DNA of 64,000 nucleotides from Magnaporthiopsis rhizophila (GCA_003049465.1 PYSS01000093.1:95557-159556); one strand, 5' to 3'; positions 22,925-37,050 are shown, counted from the first letter of the stretch. Notes: generated by a model not told the origin, from the sequence alone. Translations and numbers: made by a program.

Positions 22925-25900
22925 ATATCGATCGCAGGCAAAAAACCCGAAAATATTATTATTGCTGGCAAATTGTACAATAACCTTTCGGCAGCCATGC
23001 AAATATTTATTACGGAAATCGAAAAATTTAAAGGAGCTTAAACCGAGCCTTATATTACTGTTAAATTTTACAAATTTTTTTTGCCTAACAAATATAATAG
23101 GAAAAAAGGTAAAATTAAAATGTTTATAACCAAATATAAAGGGTATTTTTTGTTTTATTAAGACCATTTTTAGCGGGAAAAGCAGAAAATTGCTTATATA
23201 ATTATGCATTTGAATGGTAAGGTTAAGGATTGGTTTAAACCCATTTGGTTTAATTATTTAAAAAAGCATAACAAATCCAAAGAAAAAACCAAACTGGTAT
23301 TTGCTAATTTTGAAAAGTTTGGCAAAAAGGTTGCTAAAATTTTCGAACAAATTAACGAAAAACGGGTAGCCGAAAAAAAGTTGCTTTAACTTTGGCAAAA
23401 AGGCCCTGTATTAACCTATATTTTTAAATTTTAACGATTGGTTAATAAGCTTAATTAAACAAAGGATACCAAAATAATCCAGTTTTATTAAAAGCTAAAA
23501 AATAATATAAAAAATAAACTGTTTAAATAGGAATAACCTGAAAATTTTATTAATTATATTATTACGGCCGTTTATATTAATAAGAAATTGTACAAATACT
23601 GCCTCGAAAAAAAAGTTTAACAAATCAAACTAATAGCGTAAAATAACAAAACTAACCAAAAAAAGGCAAAATAGTAATAATTTATGGCTTACAGTATATA
23701 TTTTAAATTTATAAATTTTAGTGTTAAAATTATACACCAGCAAAAAAAATAAAAATATATCAGGTTTAAAAATTTAAAAAATGGAAAATGTTTTAAATAT
23801 GGGAAAAAAGGATATATTAAAAAAGATTATCCGCAAAAAAACCGATAAATGGCTATCCTTTGCCGAAAAAGCGCGCCAAAAAAATACGATCCTATAATTC
23901 CGGTTTTACCCAGGGTAATATAATAAACCCAAAAAAAACCTGTATTTCGAAGCGTTATTTAATTAAACTTATTATTTTGATAAAAATTGTATAGTTTATT
24001 GCTTTGATAAAAATGTTACAGGGTATTATCCTAAATAATAAGTTGTTATAATAAAACGGGTCGATTAATTCTGGATCGATAATAAAGGAGAGGTTGGGGC
24101 AATCACTAATTCCGTAATGTTTGAAAAAAAGAATAATACAGCAGTGCATATTTCGAAAAAATTCGAGAAATAAAATAGGGAATTTAAAAAGTTAGCCCGG
24201 TGCAAAAGCGTATCGAATACCTCGGTTAATAACCCTGAGGAAAATTTAGATATAAATGCAAAAATGGAACAGTTTTTGGGCCAAACGCATTTGATATAAG
24301 CCCAAAAAAAAGGATTAAACCTAACCGTATTTAGGGGAATTATAAAGGCAGGCCCTAATAATAAAGGATTTGGCAAATAATAATAATAATATATTATTAA
24401 TTTTAAAAAATTTTAGTAAAAATTCGATCAGTAACTGATCGAAATAGGGAAATAATCCCTTATAACCAAAAAAAAAGTACAAAAGGCATATACCTTATTT
24501 AAATTTTTGGAAATAAACCGATAATTTTAGGATTAGCCCAAACTTATCGGCGGTTTGGTATGCGAAAAACCGGCGCAAAATAACGAAAAAAAATCCCTGG
24601 ATTGGTTAAAAAATAACCAATTAGTTATTTATTACGGGGCATTATTCGAGAATATTCCGAACCTAAATTAACGGTTAATAAAACCTTATATGTTAAATTA
24701 TAAAAATATAAACCCTGATACGGAATATTACGATAAATTATTTTGGGCCGAATGCTTATATAATAATTATAAATAATATATAGCCAAAAAGCTAAAGTAT
24801 AATTTTTTTTTATAAAGGAAAAAAGAAAAATTAGTGCGATACTTATGCCAAAAATATTAGTTTCCGAAATAATGGATAGCAAAAATAGGTTATAAAAGCT
24901 TTGCAGCAATTTTTACACCATTATTAGCGTATTTTATAATATGCCTAACAGGAATCCTTATATACCAGATATATAAAAAATTAAAATGCAAGATATATAT
25001 GGAAAAAAAAGCAAGGGCTTGGACGAACGGGTTTGCCTAATCGATAAAAATAATCGGGGGCCGAAAATAGGTGCCCCAAGCAAAAAATTAAAAAGTTTAC
25101 CCGAAAATAGGGCACGGATAAAATAATAATTAGCAAAATTTTTAGCAATAACGATTATTAATCAATATAAGCATATCAGGATAATAATATACTGAAAAGG
25201 GCAAAAAATAAAAATTACAATCGATTGCGGAGCCCAAAAAAATTATTTTTTATTAAAAGCAGTAAAAAGGTATAATATTTTAATATATTAAAAAAAAGAA
25301 CCATATAATTTTATAACGGTGGAATGGGAGCCAATTATATTTAATAAAGGAAAAATCGATATTAAAACTGATCAATTTAAATTTCGATTTTTGGGAAAAT
25401 CCTGCAAAATAATCCTGAATATTATAAATATAAAAAAGGAAAACCTGATTTTAGGCCTTTTATAATTTAAAAAGTACAATTTTTTAATAAATTGGGTTAC
25501 CGAACAGATTTAATAAAAAAAATTATTATTAATTAATAAAAAAGCCCAATAGTTACGGATCCCGGATAATGGAAAATAAACGCCAGAAAAGGCAATTGCA
25601 ATAACAATAAAATTTGGCAATTAATCCTGGCAAATTGTATTAATCAAAATACTAATAAATACGGATATAAACGGATCTGACAAGCAAAAAATTACTAAAA
25701 AAAGATTTAAAAACGTTTCTAAAAAATACCACAAATATTGGAAACTGTTTCAAAAAAATTTGGAAATGGTATTACCAAAATATAAACCATTTAATTATAA
25801 AATTAAACTTAAACTGGAAATATAACTTAAATATTAAAAATTGTACCGATTAAACCTTTAATAAAAAAAGTTACTACAGGAACAATTTAAAGAAAAAATT

Positions 25901-26585
25901 AGGAAAGAATTTACCAGATTTTTTGATTTTTTTGTGGGATATAAAATTTTGTTTGTCCCCAAAAAAAATGGGGAAAAACGGATATATATCGATTATTATT
26001 TGTTAAATTAAAAAACGATAAAGGATTGGTATTTTTTATTTTTAATTAACAAGCTTAAAAATAAGCTTGGAAAAAGCTGGTATTTTATAGCCTTAAATTT
26101 ATATAAAGTTTATGGCTTATTAAAAATTAAAAAAAGGGATAAATAAAAAACTGCTTTTCGGACCAAATTTGAAATTTTCGAGTTACTGGTAATAATTTTC
26201 GGATTTACCAATGCACCAGCCACATTTTAGCAAATAATTAACCATATATTATAAAAATACCTTAATATTTTTGCCTTTATATATCTGAATAATATTCTGA
26301 TTTTTTTAAAAATGCTAGAAAAATATAAATAATATATGCACAAAATACTGCAAAAATTGCAAAATGCAAAACTTTTGGTTAACCCGGACAAATGTATATA
26401 GCACTCCCTAAAAGTGGTTTTTTTTAAATTTATTATTAAATAAAAAAAAATTCGGATAAAACCCAAAAAGGTACAGGTAATAAAAAATTAGCCTGCATTT
26501 ATCACGGTTAAAAAAGTACAAAACTTTTTAGGTTTCCTGAATTTTTACCGAAAATTTATCCGAAATTTTAACAAAAAGGTTATAT
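22925..26585 (+). pseudogene. E4 gag, protease and reverse transcriptase remnant
   Basis: The start is ATA TCG ATC GCA GGC at 22925, where E5 still has ATG. Gag of the E5 type (KVKDWFKPIWFNYLKK, 23217-23265) is followed by protease IDCGA (25220-25234) and RT to 26585. The RT active site near 26278 reads YLNN instead of YLDD. Many stops. It is cut by E5 and resumes at 33939. Confidence 0.88.
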
Positions 26586-26590
26586 TATTT

Positions 26591-27051
26591 TGTTACGACC
26601 ACAGCTGGCAGGGGACAGGAGGGCTGGGGCTAACCCCCAGCGGGACGCCTTTACCCTGCAGTTATGAAGGCCAGGGGCCGAATAACCAAAGCCAAACTGG
26701 GGAAGGAAGTTACGTGACCAGGTACTTACTTAAGTATAGTGATATGTTCGCTATAAACATAGCAAATATAGCACAATGCTATGTTTGTTATAAACATAGC
26801 AAATATAGCACAAATATAATAGGGAGGGGTTGCTGGTATATAAGGCGAGGGGTTCCTATTGTGTTAGGTAGTTTTTAACTAAGGCCTTGGTATCAGTTAA
26901 CCTAAATTAGCTCCAAAGCATTCCTTTGGGCAAATAATCGAGATTTTTGTTATTACCCAGTTCTTTTAATATAAGCGATTTTGTGAAAATTATACTGCTT
27001 AGCACCTTTTTTAGCATATTTTACCCTAAAAGCAGAAAATCGTTTGTAACA
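26591..27051 (+). repeat. E5 5' LTR (461 bp)
   Basis: TGTTACGACC to TTTGTAACA, TATATAAGG near 26837. The outer half is the best-preserved LTR sequence of the nest. Confidence 0.96.
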
Positions 27052-27102
27052 TTTTGATTAATCCTGTTTAGTACTTACCGGAGGTAATGAGCAGTAGCAA
27101 TT

Positions 27103-30100
27103 ATGTTAATTGCAGGTAAAAAACCCGAGGGCATTATTATTGCTGGCAAAATGTATAACGATCTTTTGGCGGTTATGCAAATATTTATTGCGGAAATTGA
27201 AAAATTTAAGGAAGCTTAGGCCAAGTTTTACATTATTGTCAAATTTTACAAATTTTTTTTACCTAATAAGTATAATAGGAAGGAAAGCAAAATTAAAATG
27301 TTCCTGATTAAATATAAGGGGTATTTTTTGTTTTATCGAAACCATTTCCAGCAGGAAAAACAGAAAGTTGTTTATACAGCTATGCGCTTGGATGGCAAAA
27401 TTAAGGATTGGTTCGAGCCTATCTGGTCCGATTATCTAAAAGGGCACAATAAATCCAAGGAAAAAACCAAGCTAATATTTGCCAATTTCGAGAAATTTGG
27501 TGAAAAGGTTGCCAGGGTTTTCGGATAAATTAACGAAAAATGGGTGGCCGAAAAAAAGTTGTTTTAGCTCCGGCAAAAAGGCCCTGTATTAATTTATATT
27601 TCCAAATTCCAGCGGCTGGCTAATAAATTCGACTGAACGGAAAATACCAAAATAACCCAGCTTTACCAAAAGCTAAGGGATAATGTGAAAAACAAATTGT
27701 CCAAATAGGAATAACCTGAAAATTTTGTCGATTATATTATTATAATTATTTGTATTAGTAATAGGCTGTATAAATATTGCTTTGAGAAAAAAGTTTAGCA
27801 AACCAAGCCAGTAGTGCAAAATAATAAAGCTAATTAGAAAAAGGCAAAATAATAATAATTTACGGCTTACGGTATACATTTTGGACTTATAAATTTTAAT
27901 ATAAAAGCCATATACCAGTATAAAAAACAGAAATACGTTAGGTTTAAGGATCCAAAAAATGGGAAATATTTTAAATGTAGGAAAAAAGGATACATTAAAA
28001 AAGATTGCCTGCAAAAAAATCGATAAGCGGCTGTTTTTTGCCAAAAAGGCATATCAAAAGGCCACCAGCCCATAATCCCAAATTTACCCAAAATAACTGA
28101 ACAAATGGAGGAAAAAAGCCTGTATTTCGGAATATTATTCAGTTAAACCTATTATTTTAATAAAAATTGTGCAACCCATTATTCTGATAAAAATATTACA
28201 GGGTATTACCCCAAATAATGGTTTGCGATAATACGATAAATAGACCGATCCCGGGGTGATAATAAAATAGCCCAAAATTCGAAAAAATTTGAGGGGGTCC
28301 AGTACAGCAATAATAGCATACTAATAACAAAAAAACTTACCGAACAAAACAGAAAATTCGAAAAATTAGCCCGGTATAAAAGTATATCAAATATTTCGGT
28401 TAACAGTTTCGAAAAAAGCTTAGATATAAATACGGAGATAAAACCGCTTATGGGCCAAACACATTAGCTATAAGCCCAGAAAAAAGAACTGGGCCTAATA
28501 AAATACTGAAAAACCATAAAAACGGACCCTAATAACAAAAAACCCAGCAAAAAACGATATATGGTTAATTTTAAAAAATTCCAGCAAAAACTCGATTAGC
28601 AACTGATTAATATAGGAAAATAACCCCTTATAACCAAAAAAAAAATACGAAAAGCATATATTTTATTCAGATTTTTGGAAATAAACCGATAATTTTAGAA
28701 CCAGCCCAAACCTATTAACAGTTTGATATGCAAAAAACCGGCGCAAAACGATAAAAAAAAGCCCCTGGATTGGCTAAAAAATAACTAATCGGTTATCTAT
28801 TACGGGGCACCACTCGAAAATATTCCAAACCTAAATTAACAGTTAGCGCGGCTATATATGCTAAATTATAAAAATATAAACCCCGATACGGGCTATTATA
28901 ATAAGCTTTTTTGGGCTAAATGCCTGTATAACAATTATAAGTAGCATATGGCCAAAAAGCTAAAGCACAATTTTTTTCCACGGAGGAAAAAAAAAAAACC
29001 AATGCAATACTTATAACAGGAATACCAGCTTCCGAAATGGTGGATAATAAAAATAGGTTACAAAAATTTTGCAGCAACCTTTACATTATTACCAGCCTAT
29101 TTTATAATATGCTTAACAGGAATCCTTATATACCAAATGTGCGGAAAACCGGAGTGCAAGGTATATATAAAAAAAAAAGCAAAAATTTGGACGAACAGGT
29201 TTGCCCGATTAACAAAAACAGTTGGGGCCCGGCAATAAGCGCCCCAAACAAAAAATTAAAAAATTTACCCGAAAATAGGGCACGGGTGGGGCAATAATTA
29301 GCAAAATCCCTAACAATAATAATTACCGACCAATATAAGCATATTAAAATAACAATATATTGGAAAGGGCGAAAAATAAAAATTATAATCGATTATGGAG
29401 CCCAAAAAAATTATTTTTCGCCAAAAATAGTAAAAAGGTACAATATTTTGATACGTTAAAAAAAAGAACCATATAATTTTATAATAATAAAATAAAAGCC
29501 AGTTACATTTAATAAAGGAAAAATCGATATTAAAACTGATTATTTCAAATTTCGATTTTTGGGGAAAACCTGCAAAATAATCCTGAATATTATAAATACA
29601 AAAGGGGAAAATTTAATTTTAGGCCTTTTATAGCTTAAAAAATATAATTTTTTAATAAATTGGATTATCGAATAAATTTAATAAAAAAAATTATTATTAA
29701 TTAGCAGGGAAACCCAATAATTACAGGCCCCGGATAATGGAAATTGAACGCCAGAAAGGATAGCTGTAACGGCGGCAAAATATAATAATTAGCCCTGGCA
29801 AACCGCACCAGCCGAAATACTAACAAATATAAATGCAAACAAATCCGATAAACAGAAAATTATCAAAAATGGATTTAAAAATATTCCTAAAAAATACCAC
29901 AAATATTGGAGATTATTTCAGAAAAATTTGGAAATGGTATTACCGGAACACAAACCGTTTGATTATAAAATTAAGCTTAAACCGGAAGCATAGCTTAAGT
30001 ACCAAAAACTGTACCGATTAAATTTTTGGTAAAAAAAGCTGTTATAAAAATAGCTAAAAAAAAAAATTAGGAAGGGATTTACCAAACTTTTTGATTTTCC

Positions 30101-32600
30101 TGTAAAATATGGAATTTTGTTTATTTTTAAAAAAAACGGGAAAGAACGGATATATATCGATTATTATTTGTTAAACCAAAAAATAATAAAAGATCGGTAT
30201 TTTTTATCCCTAATTGATAAATTTAAAAATAGGTTTGGGAAAAGCAGGTGGTTCACAGCCCTAAATTTATGCAAAGTTTATGGATTGCTAAAAATTAAGG
30301 AGGGAGATAAATAAAAAACCGCTTTTTAAACCAAATTTGGAATATTCGAATTACTGATAATAATTTTCAGGTTTACCAATGCACCAGCTATATTTTAGCA
30401 AATAATTAATCATATATTACAAAAATATTTTGATATTTTTGCCCTTACATACCTGGATAATATCCTGATTTTTTTAAATACGTTGGAAAAATACAAACAA
30501 TATGTATATAAAGTGCTATAAAAATTGCAAAATGCAAAACTTTTGGTTAACCCGGACAAATATACATGGCATTTTTTAAAAATAATTTTTTTCGGGTTTA
30601 TTATTAAATAAGGGGAAGTTCGGATAAAACCTAAAAAGGTACAGGCAGTAAAAAACTGGCTTATATTTACTATAATTAAAAAAGTGCAAAGTTTTTTGGG
30701 ATTTTTAAACTTTTACCGAAAATTTATCCGAAATTTTAGCAAAAAGGCCATATTATTTATGGATTTTACCAAAAACGATACCCAATTTTATTGGGGAATA
30801 TAAAAATAAATAGCTTTTGATTTGCTAAAAAAAGCTATTGTTTAAATACCGGTACTAATAATGCCAGATCCAAAAAAACCCTTTAAAATTAAAATTAATA
30901 CGTCGGATTTTGCTATCGAAGGATAATTAGGGCAGTAAAACGATCAAAAAAAACTGCATTTTTGCGCATTTTTTTTGCAAAAATTAAATAGACCTAAGCT
31001 AAATTATCAGATTTATAATAAAAAGCTTTTTGTTATTATTAAAGCTTTGGAGAAATAAAGGGTATATTTGTGCGGAGCTAATTACCAAATAATGGTGTAC
31101 ACCGATCACAAAAACCTGTTATAATTTACCATTAGCCAGGCACTAAACAAAAAATAAATCCAATGGAGCCAATTTTTTTAAAACTATAATTTTTGAATCG
31201 AGGTTAGGAAAGGGTTAAAAAATGGCCGAACGGATGCCTTAAACCGTCGATTAAACCATTAGGTGGATATACCATCAAAAATACGCATAATTTTGGCCAA
31301 AAAATTAAACGGATCCCTGATTCCGGTGCAGCGGGCATTGGCCAAAACAACCCGATAAAAAAACTGAACCCCAGAAAAAATCCAGCAAATTTATAGCCAA
31401 ATAACTAATAAATACCAGGGGATTATTAAAATTTGGAAAAAATTTTATCAGTATTACAAATTTATAAAAACCCGCGCCGAAATATAAAAAGCAATTAAAA
31501 ATTATAAAAATTATGCAAAAAACAAAACCAGCAAATATAAATTTTACGGATTATTTTAATCCTTATTAATATTTAGCAAAATATAGCAAAAAGTTACAAT
31601 AAATTTTGTAATTAAGCTCCCCAAATCAAAAAAACCATTAACAAATATCCAGTATAACAGCATTTTAATAATAATAAATAGGCTTACCAAATACGCCCTG
31701 TTCCTATTTTACAAAAAAAGCAGCAATATTACGAAACTAATATATATTATTATCAAAAATATGATATCGGAACACGGAACACCCAATAAATTAATTACGG
31801 ATCGAAATAAACTATTTATAAGCAAATTTTGAAAGGTTTTAATAGCAAAATTCGGAGCAAAACACGCACTATTAACAGCTTATTATCCCGAAACAAATAA
31901 ACAAATAAAACGAACAAACCAAACCATAAAGCAATATTTATACTATTATATTAATTACAAACAAACCAACTGGGTATAATTATTCCCTATGGCCCAATTT
32001 GCTTATAATAGTTCGGTATACAAAAGTACAAAAATAACACCGTTTTTCGCAAATTATAGGTTTATACCTACGGTGTACAAAAAACCTAAAACAGGAGAAA
32101 ACGCTCCAATAGCAAAGATACAGGTTACCAAAATGACCAAACTATATAAGTACCTGCAAAAAAAGCTTGAAAAGCTTCGGAAACGCATATTTACCCAGGC
32201 AAATAAAAAAAAAGCTCGAGAAACCAACCTTTAAAAAAGGGGATAATATTTATTTTTTGCACCGCAATATTAAAATAAAACGGCCAAATAATAAACTGGA
32301 TTACAAAAAATTCGGACCGTTCAGGGTTAAAAAGGTAATTTCACCAGTTAATTACGAATTTCAGCTACCGCTAATTATAAAAATTCACCCCATTTTTTAC
32401 ATTTTTTTGCTAAAACCGGCACCACCTGGTTCGAAAAGCACGGAATTAATAAAAATCGACCCAAACCAAAAGTGGAAAATTAAAAAAATCCTTAATAACA
32501 AAATACGGTACCGCAAATAATAGTATTTAATTAAATAAGCAGGATACAAATATAAATATAACACATAAAAAAAAAAACAAACCTTATAAACTGCCAAAAA
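27103..32600 (+). pseudogene. E5 gag-pol polyprotein, RIP-inactivated
   Basis: Gag starts at ATG 27103. Segments in order: Gag core KIKDWFEPIWSDYLKG (27400-27450); zinc knuckle altered to YFKCRKKGYIKKDC (about 27970-28012; first Cys and the His now Tyr); protease IDYGAQKNYF (29388-29417); RT with IYIDYYLLNQKIIKDRYF (30150-30205) and active site YLDN near 30450 (second Asp lost by G-to-A); RNase H about 30760-31170; integrase about 31240-32100 with the PYHP-like region degraded; chromodomain-like YLIK-stop-AGYKYKYNT at about 32523-32565. The order RT, RNase H, integrase, chromodomain places the family among Ty3/Gypsy chromoviruses. Dozens of TAA and TAG codons, most explained by CAA or CAG turning to TAA or TAG, exclude function. 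Confidence 0.9.
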
Positions 32601-32812
32601 GCTTTACAGAAGTATCGGCAAAAATAATTATAAAAAGGTTAGCAAATAATAAAAAGGTTTAACCCGATAGCGCATTACCGCAACAGCGGAATATTATTAT
32701 ATTAAAGGTTGCACTAAAAATTAAACCCAGAACCTTTCGATAAAAATCGAAATATGCTATTATTGCGCCATATAACCTAAAGAAATTATTAAAAGCCTAT
32801 TAATTTACTTGA

Positions 32813-33380
32813 TTAAAAAAAGACAAGCAGGTTAAAATCCGGATGAACCCCAAGCTTGTTCCAACCAGGAGGTAAAAAGGGAAAATCGGGGAACAGCAGG
32901 TTTGGAGGCACAGCAAAAGCCTGTATGGCCGCCTTTTCGGCCTTTTTCCGCTCGACCCGTTCCAGCTCCTCCACACTATTAATCCCACAGCAAATTACAC
33001 GAATCAATTTTTTGCGCCACTGTTTTTTTTATTTACAAAAGCGTTTAATTTTTGCATTTACCGACCAACGCTTTTTTTTTGCAGCTTTCAGCTCCGCTTC
33101 CAGGCAGGCGTATTGGATACTATAAATAAGGAGGTATTTAAATAACGGGCCCAAAACGTTGCAACGGGAGCAACCAAATCGAACACACCGGTCATAGCAT
33201 AATCGGTTACAAAAAAATGCGCTATATTAAAAAAGGCCGTCGGTTTTACAGTTAAAACAAAAAGGTATAATAATAGGGGATAAAATAATAAAAACAAAAA
33301 AATTATCCCGACGAACGGTCGAGGATGCCGGTTTATATTTTTGTACCTAACCAAATATCCTGTTAAAAAAAAGGGAACGG
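32813..33380 (-). pseudogene. Antisense Cys-rich ORF remnant of E5
   Basis: Opposite to gag-pol, between the chromodomain and the 3' LTR. It keeps a Cys cluster (PFCFNCKTDGLF, FCNRLCYDRCVRFGCSRC), a charged segment (LEAELKAAKKKR) and the conserved tail INSVEELERVERKKAEKAA...FPFLPPGWNKLGVHPDF. Only a few stops break it, fewer than gag-pol of the same element. Confidence 0.78.
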
Positions 33381-33472
33381 AAGATAATAAAGAAAAAAAG
33401 TACTTACCACTAACAGAAAGGCGGGATTGCAGGTTTTGGCCAAAAGGATTTGGCCTAAAAAGGGAAACCTGA

Positions 33473-33933
33473 TGTTACAACCATAACTGGCAAAAAATAG
33501 GAGGGTTAGGGCTAACCCCTAGCGGGATGCTTTTACCCCGCAGTTATAAAGGCCAAAGGCCAAATAACCAAGGCCAAGCTGGGAAAAAAAATCACGTAAC
33601 CAGGTACTTATCTAAGTATAATAATATATTTGTTATAAACATAACAAACATAGCACAATACTATATTTGTTATAAATATAGCAGATATAACACAGATATA
33701 ATAGGGAGGGGTTGCTGGTATATAAGGCGAGGGGTTCTTATTGTGTTAGGTAGTTTTTGATTGAGGCCTTGGCATCAGTTAACCTAAGTTAGTTTCAAAG
33801 CATCCCTTTAGGCAAACAATCGAGACCTTTGTTATTACCCAGTTCCCCCAGCACAAGCAACCTTGTAAAAATTATACTACTCAGCACCTCTCCTAGCATA
33901 CCTTACCCTAGGAGCAGAGAACTGTTTGTAACA
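33473..33933 (+). repeat. E5 3' LTR (461 bp)
   Basis: Inner (left) end mutated (TGTTACAACCATAACTGGCAA), outer (right) end preserved (ACCCTAGGAGCAGAGAACTG). Same length as its partner. Confidence 0.95.
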
Positions 33934-33938
33934 TATTT

Positions 33939-35830
33939 ACGGATTTTACCAAAAATAATACCCAGTTTTATTAGGGAATATAAAAATAAATAGCCTTCGA
34001 TTTGCTAAAAAAAGCTATTATTTAAGCACCGATATTAATAATACTAAACCTAAATAAATCTTTTAAAATTAAAATTAACATATCGGATTTTGCTATTAAA
34101 AGATAGCTGGAACAGCAAAACAATTAAAAAAAATTGTACTTTTGTGCATTTTTTTTACAAAAGCTAAATAAACCTAAATTAAATTATCAAATTTATAATA
34201 AAAAGCTTTTTATTATTATCAAAATTTTGGAAAAATAAAAAATATATTTATATAAAACCAACCATTAAATTATGGTATACACCAATTATAAAAACCTGTT
34301 ATAATTTACCATCAGCCAAATGCTAAATAAAAAATAAATCCGATAAAGCCAGTTTTTTTAAAATTATAATTTTCGAATTAAGGTTAAAAAAAGGTTAAAA
34401 AACGGCCAAACAAATGTTTTAAACCGTTAATTAGATTATTAGGTGGATATGTTACCAAAAATATGCGCAATTTTGGCCAAAAGACCAAACAGATCCCTAA
34501 TTTTGGTGCAGCGGGCATTGGCCAAAATAACCCGACAGGAAAGTTGGACCCCAGAAAAAATCCAGCAAATTTATAGCCAAATGGCTAATGGATACCAAGG
34601 AATTATTAAAACCTGAAAAAAGTTTCGGCAGCATTACAAATTTATAAAAATTTATGCCAAAATATAAAATGCAATTAAAAATTGCAAAAATTATACAAAA
34701 AATAAAGCTAATAGGTATAAACCTTATGGATTATTGCAATTTTTGCCAGCATTTAGCAAAATATGGCAAAAAGTTACGGCGGATTTTATTATAAAGCTAT
34801 CCAAATTAAAGGAATCCTTTATAAATGTTTAATATAACAGTATTATGGTAATAATTAACCAATTTACCAAATATATTATATACCTGCCGTTTAAAAAAAA
34901 TGCAAAAGTTATAAATTTAGCTTATATTTTTATCCGGAATATAATTGCGGAATATGGAACACCGGAATGTATAATTTTAAACCAAAACAAACTATTTAAT
35001 AATAAATTTTGGAAATAGCTTATAGCAAACTTAAGCGCGGAATATGCCTTTTTTACGGTTTATTATTCCCAAACGGATAAATAAACGAAACAAACAAACC
35101 AAACCATAAAATAATATTTATATTATTTTGTTAATTACAAACAAAATAATTGGGTATAACTATTTTTTATGGCTTAGTTTGCAAATAATAATTTAATATA
35201 TAAAAGTACGGGAATTACGCCGTTTTATACAAATTACGGATATATATTTACGGTATATAAAAAATCCAGGGCAGAATTATATACCCTAATAACAGAAATA
35301 TAAATAAAAAAGTTTACCAAGCTGCACAAAAACCTTTAGGTAAAATTAAAAAAATTATAATAGCGCATATTTATATAGGCCAATAAAAAAAGGATTAAAA
35401 AACCGACCTTTAAAAAAAAATAGCATTTATCTTTTTCAATGCAATATTAAAACAAAACGATTAAATAATAAACTAAACCATAAAAAGTTGGGACCGTTCA
35501 AAATTTTGAGGAAAATTTTCGATATTAATTATAAATTTTAATTACCACTAATTATAAAAAACCACCCGGTTTTTTACATTAATTTGTTTAAACTAATATT
35601 ATCAGGGTTTAAAAGTAATAAGTTAATAAAAATCGACCCAAAATAGGAATACAAAATTAAAAAAATTTTAAACAAAAAAGTTATTAACGGAACCAAATAT
35701 TATTTAATTAAATAAGCAGGGTACGGAATCGAAAAAAATATTTGGGAAAAAAAATAAACCTAAAAGGTGCGCCAAAAATTTTTAAAAAGTATTAACGGAA
35801 AGCTTTTGGTAAAAAGTTAATATTAGTGCC
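33939..35830 (+). pseudogene. E4 RNase H, integrase and chromodomain remnant
   Basis: Resumes exactly where E4 RT stopped at 26590. RNase H (about 33940-34330) and integrase (about 34500-35250) are followed by the C-terminal YLIK-stop-AGYGIEKNIWEKK (about 35699-35740), a degraded chromodomain (YLVKWxGY...TW type). Confidence 0.83.
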
Positions 35831-35879
35831 AAAATTTGGATTTTGGTTTGGAACATCTGTACCAAAATAATTTACCTGA

Positions 35880-36470
35880 TTAAAATAGGGCCAGCAAATT
35901 AAAATTGGGGTTAATCCCGTAATCGGCCCAGCTCGGAGATAATAAAAGAAAATTAAAGACCAGCAAATTTGGAAATGTAATAGGGGCCTGCACGGCCGCC
36001 TGTTCGGCCTTTTCCCGCTTAATTTGCTCCAATTTTTTAATATTATTAATTTTGTAACGTATAACGCGTATTATCCGCTTAAACCATAAATTTTTTTAAA
36101 TATGCAATTGCTAAATACGGTTGTTTTTAGCACGCATTAGCTTTTCGGCTTGCTGATGGAACCTTTCGACCGCTGCAAATTTAGTATCAAATTTGAAATA
36201 TTGCTTAGCAATTTTTTGCAGCTGGCTAAAAAAGATCCCCAGAATATCGCACCGGGCGCGCCCCAAACAAATATATTTAGTGCAACGAGAAAAGTTTTTT
36301 AAAAATACCTGACAAAATAAAAAGCTAATAATTTTACAGGCAAAATAAAAAGGTATTAAAAAAAGCGATTAAAAAATAAAGGAAAAAAAAACGTTCCAAT
36401 AAACTGTTAAACAAAAGTTAAAAAGTTTGCATTTTTGCACCCAACCAAATATTTTATCAGGAAAAAAGGG
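35880..36470 (-). pseudogene. Antisense Cys-rich ORF remnant of E4
   Basis: Same position and orientation as in E2 and E5. Landmarks on the minus strand: IFGWVQK near 36450, GRARCDILGIFFSQLQ near 36240, and INNIKKLEQIKREKAEQAA with the end PNFNLLALF. The GRARC form is shared with E2. Confidence 0.7.
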
Positions 36471-36565
36471 ACAAAAATTGGTAAAAAGGAAAGGAATTTA
36501 TCACGAACAGAAAGGCAGGGTTACAGGTATGGCCAAAAAAATTTGGCCTAAAAAAGAAAACCTAA

Positions 36566-37045
36566 TATTATAATTACAGCTGGTAAGGGATAAAAGGGCT
36601 GGGGCTAACCCCCAGCAGGATACTTTTATCCCGCATTTATAAAGGCCAGGGGTTAAATAACTAAAGCCATGCTAACAAAAAAAGTTATATAACCACCAGG
36701 GTTAATAATAAATATAATATATCGGGGATGGATATATTACGGCTAGCACCAAAATAATATGTACAATCGGAGCAATTATAACATATCACCCATAACAAAC
36801 ATAGCACCGGTCTGGCACAAAAAAATCACAGGTATATAAAGCAAAAGCTTCCTACTGTATTAAGTAATTCTTAACTGAGGCTTCGGCATCAGTTAATCTA
36901 AGTTAGCTCCAAGGCACCCCTTTGGGCAAGCAATCGAAACCTTTGTTACTATCCTAATCCCAGCACAAGCAATTTTGTAAAAACGTTACTGTTCAGCACC
37001 TCTCCTAGCGTACCCTACCCTAGGAGCAGAGAACCGTTTGTAACA
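36566..37045 (+). repeat. E4 3' LTR (480 bp)
   Basis: Start mutated to TATTATAATT, end preserved (ACCCTAGGAGCAGAGAACCG, then TTTGTAACA). Length equals the 5' LTR. Confidence 0.94.
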
Positions 37046-37050
37046 TAAAT

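Larger units (their letters stand above)
26591..33933 (+). mobile_element. E5: innermost, youngest Ty3/Gypsy chromodomain retrotransposon
   Basis: Uninterrupted, 7343 bp. LTRs of 461 bp each at 26591-27051 and 33473-33933, target duplication TATTT at 26586-26590 and 33934-33938. It retains the most readable gag and RT of the nest but is still inactivated by RIP. Its LTRs resemble E1/E3 while its gag resembles E2/E4, so the element is a mosaic. Confidence 0.96.
22394..37045 (+). mobile_element. E4: Ty3/Gypsy chromodomain retrotransposon inside E3, carrying E5
   Basis: LTRs of 480 bp each at 22394-22873 and 36566-37045. Target duplication TAAAT at 22389-22393 and 37046-37050. Its own sequence is 22394-26590 plus 33939-37045, about 7.3 kb. 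The LTR type matches E2 (U3 with GGTCGGTGATAGG and ATGTCGGGGATGG). E5 lies between RT and RNase H. Confidence 0.95.
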
